Of a DNA stretch of 33,556 bases, positions 1-10,565 are shown in pieces (positions within the stretch are counted from its first letter, which is position 1; every line of letters starts with the position of its first letter). The notes below the pieces were generated by a model. It ran no database searches. It had not been told where the DNA came from and saw only the letters and a program-made list of their open reading frames with translations. Source of the stretch: Acrasis kona (Eukaryota; Heterolobosea; Eutetramitea; Acrasida; Acrasidae). The stretch covers positions 1-33,556 of the forward strand of contig JAOPGA020000896.1 of NCBI GenBank assembly GCA_026419775.2, written 5' to 3'. The position numbers were made by a program, and so were the translations under genes.

Positions 1-292
1 AAGGTTCAAACTTTTTTCGCTCACTTAAGTTCGGTTGATGTTCTTGGTTGATAGTATTTAAAAATATCTTTTTTAAAAAGTTTTGTGCGTAAAACAAATT
101 TCGAAGTCTTTTTCTTTAACGATTAGTACATCTTTCTGGATACTCCGAAATCACTGTAATGACTGCATTGGGAAATAGCATCTAAATACATTTGACCCTG
201 TTGCCGATGGTAGTCCATCTGTAATCGGATGTTGGGCTCCGTTTCGTCTTGTAAAAGATCAATCAAAAATATCAATATTGATTTGATTAATC
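1..292. other. 5' flank of the glycosidase gene
   Basis: AT-rich sequence ahead of the presumed ATG at 293. I see no convincing complete gene. A short open plus-strand stretch around 190-285 has a protein-like composition (it reads DGSPSVIGCWAPFRLVKD), but it has no start and no homology I recognise. It may be a remnant or part of an untranslated leader. Confidence 0.4.
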
Positions 293-2591
293 ATGAAAAA
301 CAAAATACATCTCGTCATAGCGATTCTCACTGTACTTCATACATCAATATGTTTAAGCGGACTAAAAGGATACTACTACAACAATACAGCCGCATCCGGC
401 GATCCAATTAAGGAGCAAATAGATTTGAACATTGAATTCTACTGGGGCCAATACTGACAGATTTAGTGCCCTATGGGTGGGGCAGTTTATAGCACCTACT
501 AATGGAGCGTTTAAGATTTTATACATCATATCGTGGAAGTGTTAGATTGTGGGTCGACAATCAGTTACTGGTGGACCGTTGGAGTCAAGATGATCGTGAC
601 ACAGAGGGTTTCGAAAAAATGCCACTATTAAAGGATCAAACGTAATTTGATAAGAGTTGAATATGTGTCGCATCATTTAAAAGTCAACAACCGTCTCCTA
701 CTATACTACTCCGTCGATGGCACACCGCGAGTTATTATACCCTCCAGCAACTTGATACCGAAGCTAACTCCACCTCAACAAAAACAACACGAAATGAGAG
801 TGTCCACAGAGAGGGGATGGAACACATGGTACAACAAAAATACTATGGCTCACGTCAAACTACCAGAGGGTATCATGTACGGATGGGGCTTGATGAATGT
901 TGACAATGTTGAAATTGTAACGGACGCTCACGTCAGGTGTGATGGTATGGTTCAATTGGGATTACATTCACCCAACAGTGGACGATATACAGAGATCAAG
1001 AAATTCACTTGGAACGGAGTGCAAGTCAAAGTTGAGAGCGCGACCTATGGGGTAGATCAGCTTCTCATTGTAGTCACCCCATTGACACCCATCCCATCCA
1101 ACATTAAACTAGTGATTTATAACGACTTTTTATACGGTAGAGAAGGAACGCTAAGTCCTGACGGTTTGAGCATACAGGGAATTGGAGGAGAAAAGTTCAA
1201 CATTTACGTCAACAATCAACTCACAAAGAGAGAACCACCATTCACTCATCCATACATGTATCAACCACATTCCTACGTTCCGTTCGCATCATCAGGACCC
1301 ATGATCTTGAGCACATCACCCATCAACGAAACACAAGCCATTCAATACTTGAAGGACCAGAGAAACACGGAACAATCTCACGTGGACGCAAACGGCGGCG
1401 AATTATACGAACCACTCTACACGATCATGAATTGGAATACAATTTATCACCCGTTGGAAGGCATTTTCACTCCAGTATCACGCGGATGGGATTTCGGACA
1501 CGGATACGTTTTATTCGATTGGGACACTTACTTTGCCGCCATGATGTCCTCGCTCTTCAACAAACAAGTAGCCTACTCCAATCTACTTCGCATCACTCAA
1601 TCAGCAGTCGTCGAAGGTTTCATACCCAATTATGCTTCAGGAACGCACAAAACAAGAGATCGCACCGAACCACCAATAGGATCGCTCGCAACAAACTATT
1701 TATATAAAATATTCAAAGAGGATTGGCTGTTGGAGCTAGTGTACGATCCGTTAGTGAAATGGAACGAATGGTTATACAGGGCCAGGTGTAGCGACGCGAA
1801 TGGATTGTGTAAATGGGGAACCAACGTACAGAAGCCTACTGCAGACGATTGGAGCGGCACCAAGTACGGATCGCAATTAGAGAGCGGCATGGACAATTCT
1901 CCAATGTTCGAGCACATTGCATACGATCGCGTGAATCAAACCATGCACCTGTATGATGTGGGATTGAACGCATTGGTGTTGAGCGACACTATCGAATTGA
2001 TACAAATGGGAATCACGTTGAAGAGAAACACTAGTCTGTTGGAAAAGAGAAGAGATGGATTGTGGAAGAGGATCAATGATGGATTATGGGATCAAGAAGC
2101 AGGAATGTACAGCAACAAGAAGAGCGACGACGGAACGTTTTATAGGAGACCGAGTCCAAGTAATTTCTATCCATTGGTTGATCAAGGGATTGGTGAGCGA
2201 CGATAGAGTCGACCTGATGATGAACACGTTGAGCAGCAAGGCAAACATTTTTAGTGTGAGCGAGGAATGTGAATATGGATTGCCGAGCATAGGTAGGTCC
2301 GATCCTGCCTTCAAGGACAACGACTATTGGAGAGGCAGAATATGGGCGCCACTAAACATGTTGGTTTATTTGGGATTGAAGAATTATGATCATGTGGAAT
2401 CTGCTGTCAAGGCTAGAAAGGCACTGTGTAGACAGAGCAAGACTTTGTTGCTTCAGAATTGGAAAAAGTTTGGTCATGTACAGGAGAATTACAATGGAGA
2501 GACTGGAGAAGGGTGCGATGTGAAGAATGCCGATCCGTTTTATCACTGGGGTGCTTTGAATGCATTGTTGAACTTGATTGAAAATGTATAA
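293..2591 (+). CDS. Secreted PA14-GH63-type glycosidase, frame interrupted
   Basis: This is a six-hairpin glycosidase of the GH63 (glucosidase I / YgjK) type. The ATG at 293 opens a signal-peptide-like stretch (MKNKIHLVIAILTVLHTS), followed by a PA14-like beta domain in pieces: GLKGYYYNN, RFSALWVGQFIAPTNGAFK and RLWVDNQLLVDRW. The catalytic domain is continuous from about 647 to 2195. It has the family motifs GWDFGHGYVLFDWDTY (about 1485-1531, probable acid Asp), ESGMDNSP, DYWRGRIWAPLN, ENYNGETGEG (about 2483-2512, probable base Glu) and FYHWGALNAL. The frame must change near 455, 525, 640 and 2180, and no GT-AG intron explains these changes. Either this is a decaying copy or the consensus has single-base indels; the nearby window edge makes low coverage possible. 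The GH63 assignment is firm, but substrate and functional state are not known. A PA14 domain is expected to bind carbohydrate, so the enzyme probably acts in the secretory path or outside the cell. Confidence 0.75.
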
Positions 2592-2600
2592 AATTTAATG

Positions 2601-3290
2601 TTATTTGAAGACATTTTTCCACATGTCAGCATCGTCATCCCTCAACTTTGATGATTTGAGAGATCTTTTTGCAGTCGTGATTTTTTCTGATGTGATTGGT
2701 TCTAAAACCTTTGCGGGTGCCGACCACGCTTGTCTCTGTATGTTTTTGTTGGACGAACGTAACGTGACATTAGGTGGTGGCGTTGAAATAGTAGGTGGTG
2801 AAGGTGCTGATGGAATTACTTCTTGTTTTAGTGAGTTTAGAAGCTCCTGTCTTCTGATCCTCCTCTCCTCCAACTCTTGTAATTCTCTCAGTTCGGCCTC
2901 TTCGTCATATGACCACTCAACACTGTGTGTGGCATTAATGTCCCTTTCAATCATTGAATCTTCCGATTCTTCTGTTTCAGATTCCAACTGAAGTTTTATA
3001 CTCTCTACACCCTCTTCTAGAATTTGTCTTGATTCTTCTTCTAACCGGAGCTTTTCATCCCACTGCTCTGGAGAGTAATCAAGTATATCTTCGTAATCTA
3101 TAATATCATACAATATGGAATCGTCAATCTATCTAATGTAAGAATCCTCTTAAACATTTCTTACTTCACTTTCAGCAATTGGTGTTTTAAATACATATGG
3201 CAGTGGTATCAGATCTGCTAGAAAAAACTGGTTCCTTACTTGCACATAAGGGGGCGCATTCATGTAAACCAAGTAGCTGTCATCCTTCAT
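2601..3290 (-). CDS. Small acidic coiled-coil protein, unknown function
   Basis: Two exons, 3165-3290 and 2601-3128, are joined across a 36-base GT-AG intron (3129-3164) in phase 0, giving 217 aa. The protein starts MKDDSYLVYMNAPPYVQV, where exon 1 has a hydrophobic, ordered look. The middle is strongly acidic and probably helical (Glu-rich, followed by an LRELQELEERRIRRQELL heptad-like run). The tail is Ser/Pro-rich and basic (SAPSPPTISTPPP, then RSLKSSKLRDDD). I do not recognise the family. It ends 10 bases from the stop of the convergent glycosidase gene and starts 68 bases from the stop of the HEAT-like gene on the same strand. Confidence is moderate because two exons fit in phase with a sensible intron. 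Confidence 0.65.
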
Positions 3291-3357
3291 TTTGATTGTT
3301 AGTGTATATGACAACAGACATTGTAAAAGATAGGGATGGATTACGACGAAGGATGTT

Positions 3358-6300
3358 TTATTTTTTGCTGGTCAACAAACCATACAGCTGAGATGCTAAG
3401 CTACGTACTGTTTCACTCTTGTCTATCTGAGACAAACCTTCCACTCTTCTTAATATCTGTTCAAATATCGATTCAAAGTCCATAATTACATCTTCACGAG
3501 ATACCAACACACCACTCAGTAGTTTAAGTGATGCTAGCTTCACCTGATCTGAATCGATGGACAGCCCATCACAAATAATCCTTAATATCACTTTGGTATA
3601 AGGATGAACAGCAGTTTTGATTCTATAAACCATGTGTAATAGGCATTGCATTACAGCACTCCATAAAACATGATGATTATACTTTTTAAGCAGGTCATCA
3701 AACACTGTCACAATCTTTTCGGAGAGCAAAAGTGTGTTGGATAGTTTGATGACATCAAAGCTTTTTGTAACAACATGTATCAAAGAGATCAAGAATGATG
3801 AAGGAGTTTCATCTTGGATTAATTTAATTAAAAACATATTGGTGTCATCATATTTGAAGTTCATTGTAAGGGTCATACAATCGATACTTCCCTGTTGTAG
3901 TTTTATTAAATCTTGACTGCCTTGATGTGAAGGTAACTTGATGATTTGCATCAGAATACTCAAGTACTCATTGTAGTATGGATCCATATCACCAGTTGAG
4001 GATTGATACGTTATAAAATTCAACAGCGAGAACAAGTATACTTTTGCAATTTGGAAGGATCCTTGTTGGACGGAATCCTTTCAACCGATTAATACAGAAG
4101 TTTAAATTAAAACAATCTTACCTTCAACAAATTAACGATAATCTGAGCACGAGGAAGCCTTGCATACAGGTCAGCCGAAATCTTTCTAATTTCATCAAAC
4201 TCTTGTTGGTCCTGCATTCTAAAACATTTAAAAAAGACGTTACGCAAATCCATACCTTTTCAACAGCACATTAGACAAGTGTTCGGCCAACTCATGGTCT
4301 GATTTTAACAACTTTAATATACTTGACACTGGAATGCCTTTCAACAGCAACATGTAACCCAATCTCGCAAAAAGCAAATCATTCCTGACATTTACGTTGC
4401 TCTAACCAACATGATGAGCATTTATAAAGACATTAGCATACCTCGTTCAATTCATTCGCACAAACAACAAGATCACGCTCCAAACCATCAAGTACAATCT
4501 TTATTAAATTTTTAACGTATTCATCAATGGTAGATTCTTCAAAGCGGTCCCTCACCACCAACAGCACACCAAAGGATTGACTCATCATATAGATCAACAA
4601 ACTATCGGAAGGAGATGCAATTACTTTATTAGTGATTCCCTTTATAATTTCCCAACAAGCGCTCAAACTCAATTTCTCCGCCACCGACGGCATAATTGCC
4701 TCGAAGATTCTTTGTGCCACTTGTTTACATTGTTCAACATTTACATCAGCAGATGGTACTGAGGAAGGAACCACTTTGATGATATCTGCCGGCGAAGTAA
4801 TTGCCGGTGATTCCGAATGGGTCACATTAAAAATGTCTCTAATGGCATCCATGGTAATCAACCAACAATCCGAACTTTGTGTTCTATTTTGATGACATAA
4901 ACAATTTTTGAGTGCAATGTGTGCTGCTGATCTTATTCTTTCGCTCTTGTGTAGTTCTAATTTGATTAATTTTGGAACGATCTTGTTCGGATCCACATGT
5001 GCGAACAAGTCACTTGCGTGGGTTCTAATGTGTAATTCTGAATCATCCAAACGTAAAAGTAATTGATCGGCCAATATGGAAGAAAGTCGTGGTTGATCGG
5101 TTAAAATGTTTGGATGCGATGTAAATACTTGATGGATCACCTTGAGTGCGTTCATCCTCATGATGGAAGATCCATCTATGCGTGAGAAGACTTGTATCAA
5201 TAGTTGAGGTGATTGAACGATGCTGTCTGAAATCATTTGTGTGACTGCTTGTGAGGAGATGTCTGACTCGTCCAACATGTTAATTAATTGTTGATTCTGT
5301 CCATTCATCACGTCGCTTGTGGTTGATTTGTTTTTGGTAAGCAGTCTGAGTAGTTGAACGTGAAGTAGTTTGACATTTTCGCTCTTTGATTGTTGTATCT
5401 GCAAAATTAGTTTTCATGACTGGTAGTGAGAGCTTACTGATTGTGTTGACACGTCATAGAGTGATTGAAGGAGGGTGATGGATTGAATTTTTGCATCAAG
5501 TAACTTTTCAAACTGAGTACTGTTTAGGGATCCAATCATCAAACATAGACACCTTGATAAGTATTCGGAGTGATGTATTTCTTCTTGTTCAAATTCCTTT
5601 GATAAGTGTCCCAGTAAAACCATCACGTAGGATACTAGTTCCTCATTGTACTCTATTGCAAGGTAAAACAAAATGAATGAAAGAATGTATACTTTTTAAT
5701 TGTTCAACCAAAAGTAGATGATAATTTGATGTGAAGCCCATCATGATGCGGATACAGGTTAGCCTCTCCTCATGGACATCTCCTTTAAAAGCGACTTGTT
5801 TTTGTAAGCGTTCTCTTGTATCGTGATTTGCTTTGATGTTTTGAACTTGAATATATTGATCCTTGATTTGTGAAACTGCTGCTACATATGCTGGACGACG
5901 ACTTCCAAACCACTAGAAATGATTATAACGAATGTATGTTAATATGTACTATTATAAGCTCTTCGTAATACATCATCAAAGTTTCAGAATAATTCCAGAA
6001 AAATAGACCAACTATTATGTGTTAATCAAATAATTTTTGTTTGTTACAGTTTGAAAACTCATCAGCACTTGACATGTGGTACAATAGCAAAGAAAATACA
6101 TCTGACGCAAAAGTTGTAAGAATAGTTGGTTGCCTTGTGTCATTGATTACAGCACTAGATGAGGGTGAGCTTTTATGAATACAAAATAATCATACCTTTC
6201 ATTCCTAATGATGTACCATAAGAGATCCAGTAAGGTCTTGTATTGTTCCACTGTATATATTATTTTTCGCTCAATGTTAATGTAACTCTTTTCTTTAGGA

Positions 6301-6811
6301 TCTACTTCTGTGATACCTGTCTGTTGTTGCTTTTCTAATGTAGAGTGCGTTTGGTATAAAAACATGCACACGCCAAGCTTATACCGTTTGGTTTTTGTCG
6401 CATCCTCATCGGTGTACTTCTGCTTGAGTATTGACGTAATGATCTGGTGTGAAACATCCAAGTAATTGGTGTGACAGTAATCTAGAACATCAAAAGAGTG
6501 CTTTTTCGCATAAGATTTCGTCTTCTTGTCCTGTATAAGAAGCTAGTGCTTGTATGAATAATGTTTCATTGGATCAATTAAGTACGTTATCAAGGAGTGA
6601 AGAGAAGAATATTATCAATTCGTTCGATACAACAATATTTCCTTCAAAATGTGATATGAGGGACCTAAATGCCTGATAACATGGATCTGAAATTCATTTA
6701 AACACATAAAGCTACTTCCATACCTCTGGGATCTGTTTTATTAACAACGTTCTTTTGCTGTGATGATATCAGAATAGTTTTAACTTCATTTANGGAAAGT
6801 GTGTTCTTCAT
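3358..6811 (-). CDS. HEAT/ARM-like alpha-solenoid protein (about 1019 aa), 11 exons
   Basis: Exons from the start are 6724-6811, 6586-6686, 6196-6542, 6048-6154, 5950-6011, 5693-5912, 5438-5652, 4442-5398, 4256-4401, 4122-4218 and 3358-4077. All ten introns are 36-44 bases with GT-AG ends, and every phase matches. The start MKNTLS is followed by an ambiguous codon: the N at 6793 gives NTA, so Ile, Leu or Val. The protein is almost all amphipathic helices with HEAT-like repeats, clearest in the large exon (DQLLLRLDDSELHIRTHASD, then KLELHKSERIRSAAHIALK) and in the last exon (VKLASLKLLSGVLVSRED). No enzyme motif or membrane segment is visible. The role is unknown; such solenoids usually act as scaffolds. 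This is the most intron-rich gene here. The acceptor before LLIQDKK (6543) could instead lie about 12 bases further on. Confidence 0.8.
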
Positions 6812-7038
6812 TCACTTTAGTGCTTACAAAAAAAATTACAAAATGAAATAGTTCTAGAACAAGAAAGACATCAATTGAGTTGGTGCACTAATAACATCGA
6901 AGAAACATGGTACGAAAGAATAAATAAATTTTGGGAAAGTGGCTCCGTTGAGCAAGGAATTTCCGAGTAACATTTGATTATGTTCAATTCCAAAAAATAT
7001 TTTTTAATTAAAAAAGTTTGTAATATTAATTGAAATGT
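6812..7038. other. Short intergenic segment with an unassigned open stretch
   Basis: The segment lies between the FDXR stop and the start of the HEAT-like gene. On the plus strand an open stretch follows a TTTAG at 6816-6820 and ends with TAA at 6968-6970. It reads like the end of a charged protein (WCTNNIEETWYERINKFWE) but has no start and no room for upstream exons. The minus strand is also partly open. It may be chance, an untranslated region, or a leftover exon. Confidence 0.3.
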
Positions 7039-8580
7039 TTATTTGTCTCCTTGTGGTCTGTGTGCAATATCAATCATCTCACGAACGGTCATGACCTTGT
7101 CTCTTATTTTTCCACTTACACTCCCTCTTTTTTTCTCATGTTTATCAATTTCTAAATATTCGTCAAATACCACAACACGCCTATCAGGAGAAGCGTTTCT
7201 TTGTGTTATTATTTTTAAAAGTTCCTGTTGACCTCCTTTATTGTCATCTGCCTGTTCTAAATGCTTTTCAATCTCTTCTACGGTCTCTTGAGCATCGTAT
7301 ATATTTGACAAAATAACACCAGTGGGACCTCTCTTCAACCATCCACTCACGTAAGTAGATGAAGTGTTGTCAACTTTGCCATTCACATTACAAACAATTC
7401 CCTTCTTTTCATCAAAGGGAATATCCTTATCGACTTGGATGGATTTATAACCAATTGATCTAAACGCAACATCACACTTTAAAGTGACGTATTGATCGGT
7501 ACCAACAGCTCTCGCATTACCATCATTGTCCACAACAAGGTTATTCAACTGAAATTTTATTGAACCCAAACGATCGGATTGATCATCTTTCGGTAAAAAT
7601 TCAACAGGAGAATGTAAAAACTTCATTTGCACATTTGTTGTAACATCATCGTGTTTCGTTACCTGATTTTTCATAATGTCAATTAATCTCTTTTTCGCCC
7701 GATCTTTTATTTCAATGTCTTTTATTTGTTCAAGGTCATTAGGATCAATGTATAGACCTGCTCTTGGCGTAAGCTTTGTCAACTCTCTGAGTTCCTTGGT
7801 AGTGCAAGCACTCTGTAATGGTCCACGTCTTCCAATCAAATATACATCTCGTAAGTGATCGGTGTGTTCACGTAAAATGTTTAAAACATGGTCTGGAATG
7901 TCAAATTTTTGTAGTTCGTCACGATCCTTGCTGAGAATGCGAGCCACGTCCAATGCTACGTTGCCCTGTCCAATTATGCAAGCGGATTCTGAAGTCGACA
8001 ATAAGTCTTTGTACTTTCTTGTGAGCCGAGCATGGGCGGATGTGACATGGTCTTGTTCGTGTAAGTCTGGGAAACCATTGTACCAATTAACAAAATCTCT
8101 GGCAGACTCTACACCGATTAAGTGCTCGCCAGGAATGTTAAGCTTGATTTCTGCATCCGTGCCATAACACAGGACAATTACATCAAAACATTTCTTTAGA
8201 TCGTTGTATGTTACATCTTTACCAAACTGAACATTACCCAGGAATGTGAATTGATCCTTTTTGGATAGCACCAACTTCTCAAAATCGTTAATTACATTTT
8301 TGACCTCNGGATGATCTGGTGCAACTCCGTACCTCACAAGACCATATGGGGTCGGAAGCTTTTCAATCATAGTAATGTGTGGGTTTAGCAAATTTAATGT
8401 CTTGCTGTTGTAAATGTATTTTGCAGTATAGAAACCTGATGGTCCAGACCCAACAATACATGTTTTCAGCTCTTTTGTACTATAGTACCTCTGTCTCAGA
8501 AGTGCTGCACTTCGATTTACAATGTTGAACCTTCGGGATTGAATCATTTTGTTACAAAAGAAAAAGTTGACCGTCATCAT
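7039..8580 (-). CDS. FDXR: NADPH:adrenodoxin oxidoreductase, mitochondrial
   Basis: This flavoprotein passes electrons from NADPH to mitochondrial ferredoxin (adrenodoxin) for Fe-S cluster, heme or P450 chemistry. It is a single 513-aa exon. An N-terminal stretch rich in Arg, Ser and Tyr looks like a mitochondrial import signal, and a second in-frame ATG (8547, MIQSRRF) would leave a more typical one. Next come the FAD-binding motif VGSGPSGFYTAKYI, the signature LVRYGVAPDH, the NADPH-binding motif IGQGNVALDVARIL with RRGPLQSACT, and the C-terminal GWLKRGPTGVILSNIYDA. The N at 8308 is the third base of a Pro codon (CCN), so the protein is unambiguous there. Length and motif order are normal. 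The ATG lies only 10 bases after the stop of the upstream gene on the same strand, leaving almost no private promoter. Confidence 0.95.
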   Translation of the reverse strand: MMTVNFFFCNKMIQSRRFNIVNRSAALLRQRYYSTKELKTCIVGSGPSGFYTAKYIYNSKTLNLLNPHITMIEKLPTPYGLVRYGVAPDHXEVKNVINDFEKLVLSKKDQFTFLGNVQFGKDVTYNDLKKCFDVIVLCYGTDAEIKLNIPGEHLIGVESARDFVNWYNGFPDLHEQDHVTSAHARLTRKYKDLLSTSESACIIGQGNVALDVARILSKDRDELQKFDIPDHVLNILREHTDHLRDVYLIGRRGPLQSACTTKELRELTKLTPRAGLYIDPNDLEQIKDIEIKDRAKKRLIDIMKNQVTKHDDVTTNVQMKFLHSPVEFLPKDDQSDRLGSIKFQLNNLVVDNDGNARAVGTDQYVTLKCDVAFRSIGYKSIQVDKDIPFDEKKGIVCNVNGKVDNTSSTYVSGWLKRGPTGVILSNIYDAQETVEEIEKHLEQADDNKGGQQELLKIITQRNASPDRRVVVFDEYLEIDKHEKKRGSVSGKIRDKVMTVREMIDIAHRPQGDK

Positions 8581-8590
8581 ATAATAAATT

Positions 8591-9544
8591 TTATAATTTT
8601 ATTTTCGACTCTAAATCTTCTATTTCCCGAACAATCCTCGCTCTTTCATTTTCAATCTGATGTATTTTTGTATTCTCATCGGCTTTAAACTTTTGTACAA
8701 ACACATTATACTGATGCTCAAGCCTTTGTACCTCTTGAATGGATTGGTTATGACCTGTGTAGATTGTGTACCTGTTATCGTGGTGTAAAAGTAGTTCCTT
8801 GGCAAAACATGTGGTGACCTCAATTTGCTTCTTATTAATTTCGTTTAAATGTTTGTACAGAGAAAGTAACTGAGAAAGTTCAGGTTCACCACCAACATGT
8901 GAAGCAGTGTGCGGTTTTAAATTTGTAAAAGTCGTTTGTGATGAAGGATCGGTTGCATCATTTTTATCAGTTCTTCTTTTTTTTCTTGGTTGGATATATT
9001 TGTCGGTAAGTCCATTCTCTAACAGAGATTCGACGTCATCGTTCTTCGTGGCTCTCTTACAACAGCCTAATGTTATTTTTTGTAGCCAATTCAGTATAAG
9101 TTGAACAGTATCTCCTTGAACGTCACTTGTTGTGTATTCAAGTATATCATCAATGTATTTTCCTTTATTTAAACTTTTTTGAGCATTTCTCAGCCAATTC
9201 TGAAGAAAGATTAATGTTTGTATTTGGACAGGTTGTGAGCACTTGTCAAAAGTGGATTTTAACGAGCGTTTCTTCATATCTACATCATTTCCAGTGTAAC
9301 ACAAAGTATGCTCAAGAATTCTCTCCAACATCTGTTCTTTCAGAGAATATGCATTAGGAATAGGGCTGTTACTATAATTAAGACCTTGTACAATACCCCT
9401 CATCAGTTCTTTTTTGTATCTGGCTAATGTTATGCAAAACCTCATAATCTCCTTCATATTTGGTTCATTGTTCACAAGCTGAAATATTTCATCAGGGATT
9501 GTATAACATATGCCATTCATTTTTTGCGTGTCATTGTTTGACAT
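8591..9544 (-). CDS. Hypothetical protein with C-terminal coiled coil
   Basis: This is an uninterrupted 317-aa frame. I place the start at the first ATG (9544, MSNNDTQKMNG). The first 160 residues are mainly predicted helix (MKEIMRFCITLARYKKELM, then LIFLQNWLRNAQKSL). A basic, possibly nuclear-targeting patch follows (QPRKKRRTDK). The last 60 residues form a probable coiled coil (VQRLEHQYNVFVQKFKADEN, ending in IEDLESKIKL). I do not recognise the family. It sits head-to-tail between the RABL3-like gene (72 bases upstream) and FDXR (10 bases downstream), with no sign of functional linkage. Confidence 0.75.
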   Translation of the reverse strand: MSNNDTQKMNGICYTIPDEIFQLVNNEPNMKEIMRFCITLARYKKELMRGIVQGLNYSNSPIPNAYSLKEQMLERILEHTLCYTGNDVDMKKRSLKSTFDKCSQPVQIQTLIFLQNWLRNAQKSLNKGKYIDDILEYTTSDVQGDTVQLILNWLQKITLGCCKRATKNDDVESLLENGLTDKYIQPRKKRRTDKNDATDPSSQTTFTNLKPHTASHVGGEPELSQLLSLYKHLNEINKKQIEVTTCFAKELLLHHDNRYTIYTGHNQSIQEVQRLEHQYNVFVQKFKADENTKIHQIENERARIVREIEDLESKIKL

Positions 9545-9616
9545 CAATGAGTGTTACGAAAAGGTTGACTGCTTACAAACAAACATTTTATTAGCACAAA
9601 ATAATCTTTTTATTTT

Positions 9617-10479
9617 TCACCTTGGACCCGACAGGACCCGTTCTATAAAATTTGATACAATTTCTCTTTGCATGGTCGGTATTTGTTTGTTACAATCCAC
9701 CTCAATATAATCAGCGCGCACTTCCTGTTGTAGTTGATGAACTGTACTTTTGACTTTTAAATAATGCTGGTTTTGTTGTGCGTTACCAACTCTATAATAA
9801 TCGCCCATGCAAAATATTTTCGTTATCACAAAAAATGTAAAAAGAAATAACTTTGTCAATAACATGGTGCTCGTTGCCAGTGTTGTTGTTTTGGAAGCTT
9901 TCTTCTCAGGTGTTATTGTTGTAGGGAGCATCGCTGAGGAAGCGGACAATTGTGAAGTATATTCATAAAAAATGGAAGAGTTGTTACCAACCAGCAAAAC
10001 AGGTATATTCTGCGTCATTCTACGAGCGGGCCTCTGGAAAGTAGTTGGTAGAAATTCTGTTGTTTGTTGCGCATTCCGCGAGGATAAAATGTTATTGATA
10101 GTTTGTTTTACGTTGCTAAACGAGGCCAAAGTTGCGTGGTCACACATGTCGAATACGTATATCATGGCATCGTAATTACTTTCATAAAACATGGACGATG
10201 CTCTTTTATCTATGCCTTCGTTCGTTCCAACGTCAAAGTATTCTACATAACAATCTGTTTTATTATATTTGTGCATCTATGTTATAGACGTGTGAAGAAC
10301 AATATACTCACCTGCACATAAACTCTACATCCAATGGTAGGTTGTGTTGTTTTATTGGGTTGGTTTGTTAATTGTTCAAGAAAAGACGTCTTATGTAATT
10401 AAAGCCATCAGTTGAATACTCGTACCTTTCCAACTCCGCTATTGCCTAGAACAAGCACCCTCAGAGTTTTTTCGGTCAT
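9617..10479 (-). CDS. RABL3: RABL3-like small GTPase
   Basis: Three exons (10426-10479, 10312-10389, 9617-10276) with introns of 36 and 35 bases, all phase 0, give 263 aa. The P-loop GNSGVGKTS lies at residues 12-20 and the switch I Thr is in QPTIGCRV. The switch II region reads EYFDVGTNEG, matching the WDVGG of RABL3 rather than the WDTAG of Rabs. The core continues DAMIYVFDMCDHATL, IPVLLVGNNSS and DYIEVDCN. The guanine-specificity NKxD motif is not recognisable: the LLVG strand is followed by NNSS. A Ser/Thr-rich then strongly hydrophobic insert (LLTKLFLFTFFVITKIFCMG) precedes the last strand. No C-terminal prenylation cysteine is present, as expected for RABL3. RABL3 is known to modulate small-GTPase prenylation in animals; its role here is inferred. 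It diverges from the Q/N-rich gene with only 86 bases between the ATGs. Confidence 0.85.
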
Positions 10480-10565
10480 GTGTCAGGTTGATCTCCATTT
10501 TTAAAATCCGCCAAATCACTACAGTTTATTTATTATTTAATACCAGTTCGTGATTACGCACATAC
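10480..10565. promoter_or_regulatory. 86-bp shared divergent promoter region
   Basis: All DNA between the ATGs of the RABL3-like gene and the Q/N-rich gene fits in 86 bases. An AT-rich core (TTTATTTATTATTTAA near 10527-10542) is the only candidate promoter element. Both genes must share or overlap control sequences unless one is driven from inside the other. Confidence 0.5.

Noticed and set aside
6048-6165. Open plus-strand stretch FENSSALDMWYNSKENTSDA with an apparent donor site
   Set aside because: The minus-strand HEAT-like gene runs through it with matching exon phases on both sides, so this is the antisense shadow of an exon.
6554-6676. Plus-strand ATG frame MNNVSLDQLSTLSRSEEKN
   Set aside because: It is the reverse of exon 2 of the HEAT-like gene and the intron next to it; it has no partner exon and stops after about 40 codons.
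8308-8308. Possible unknown residue in FDXR caused by the N
   Set aside because: The N is the third base of CCN, which is Pro whatever the base; Pro is also the family residue there.
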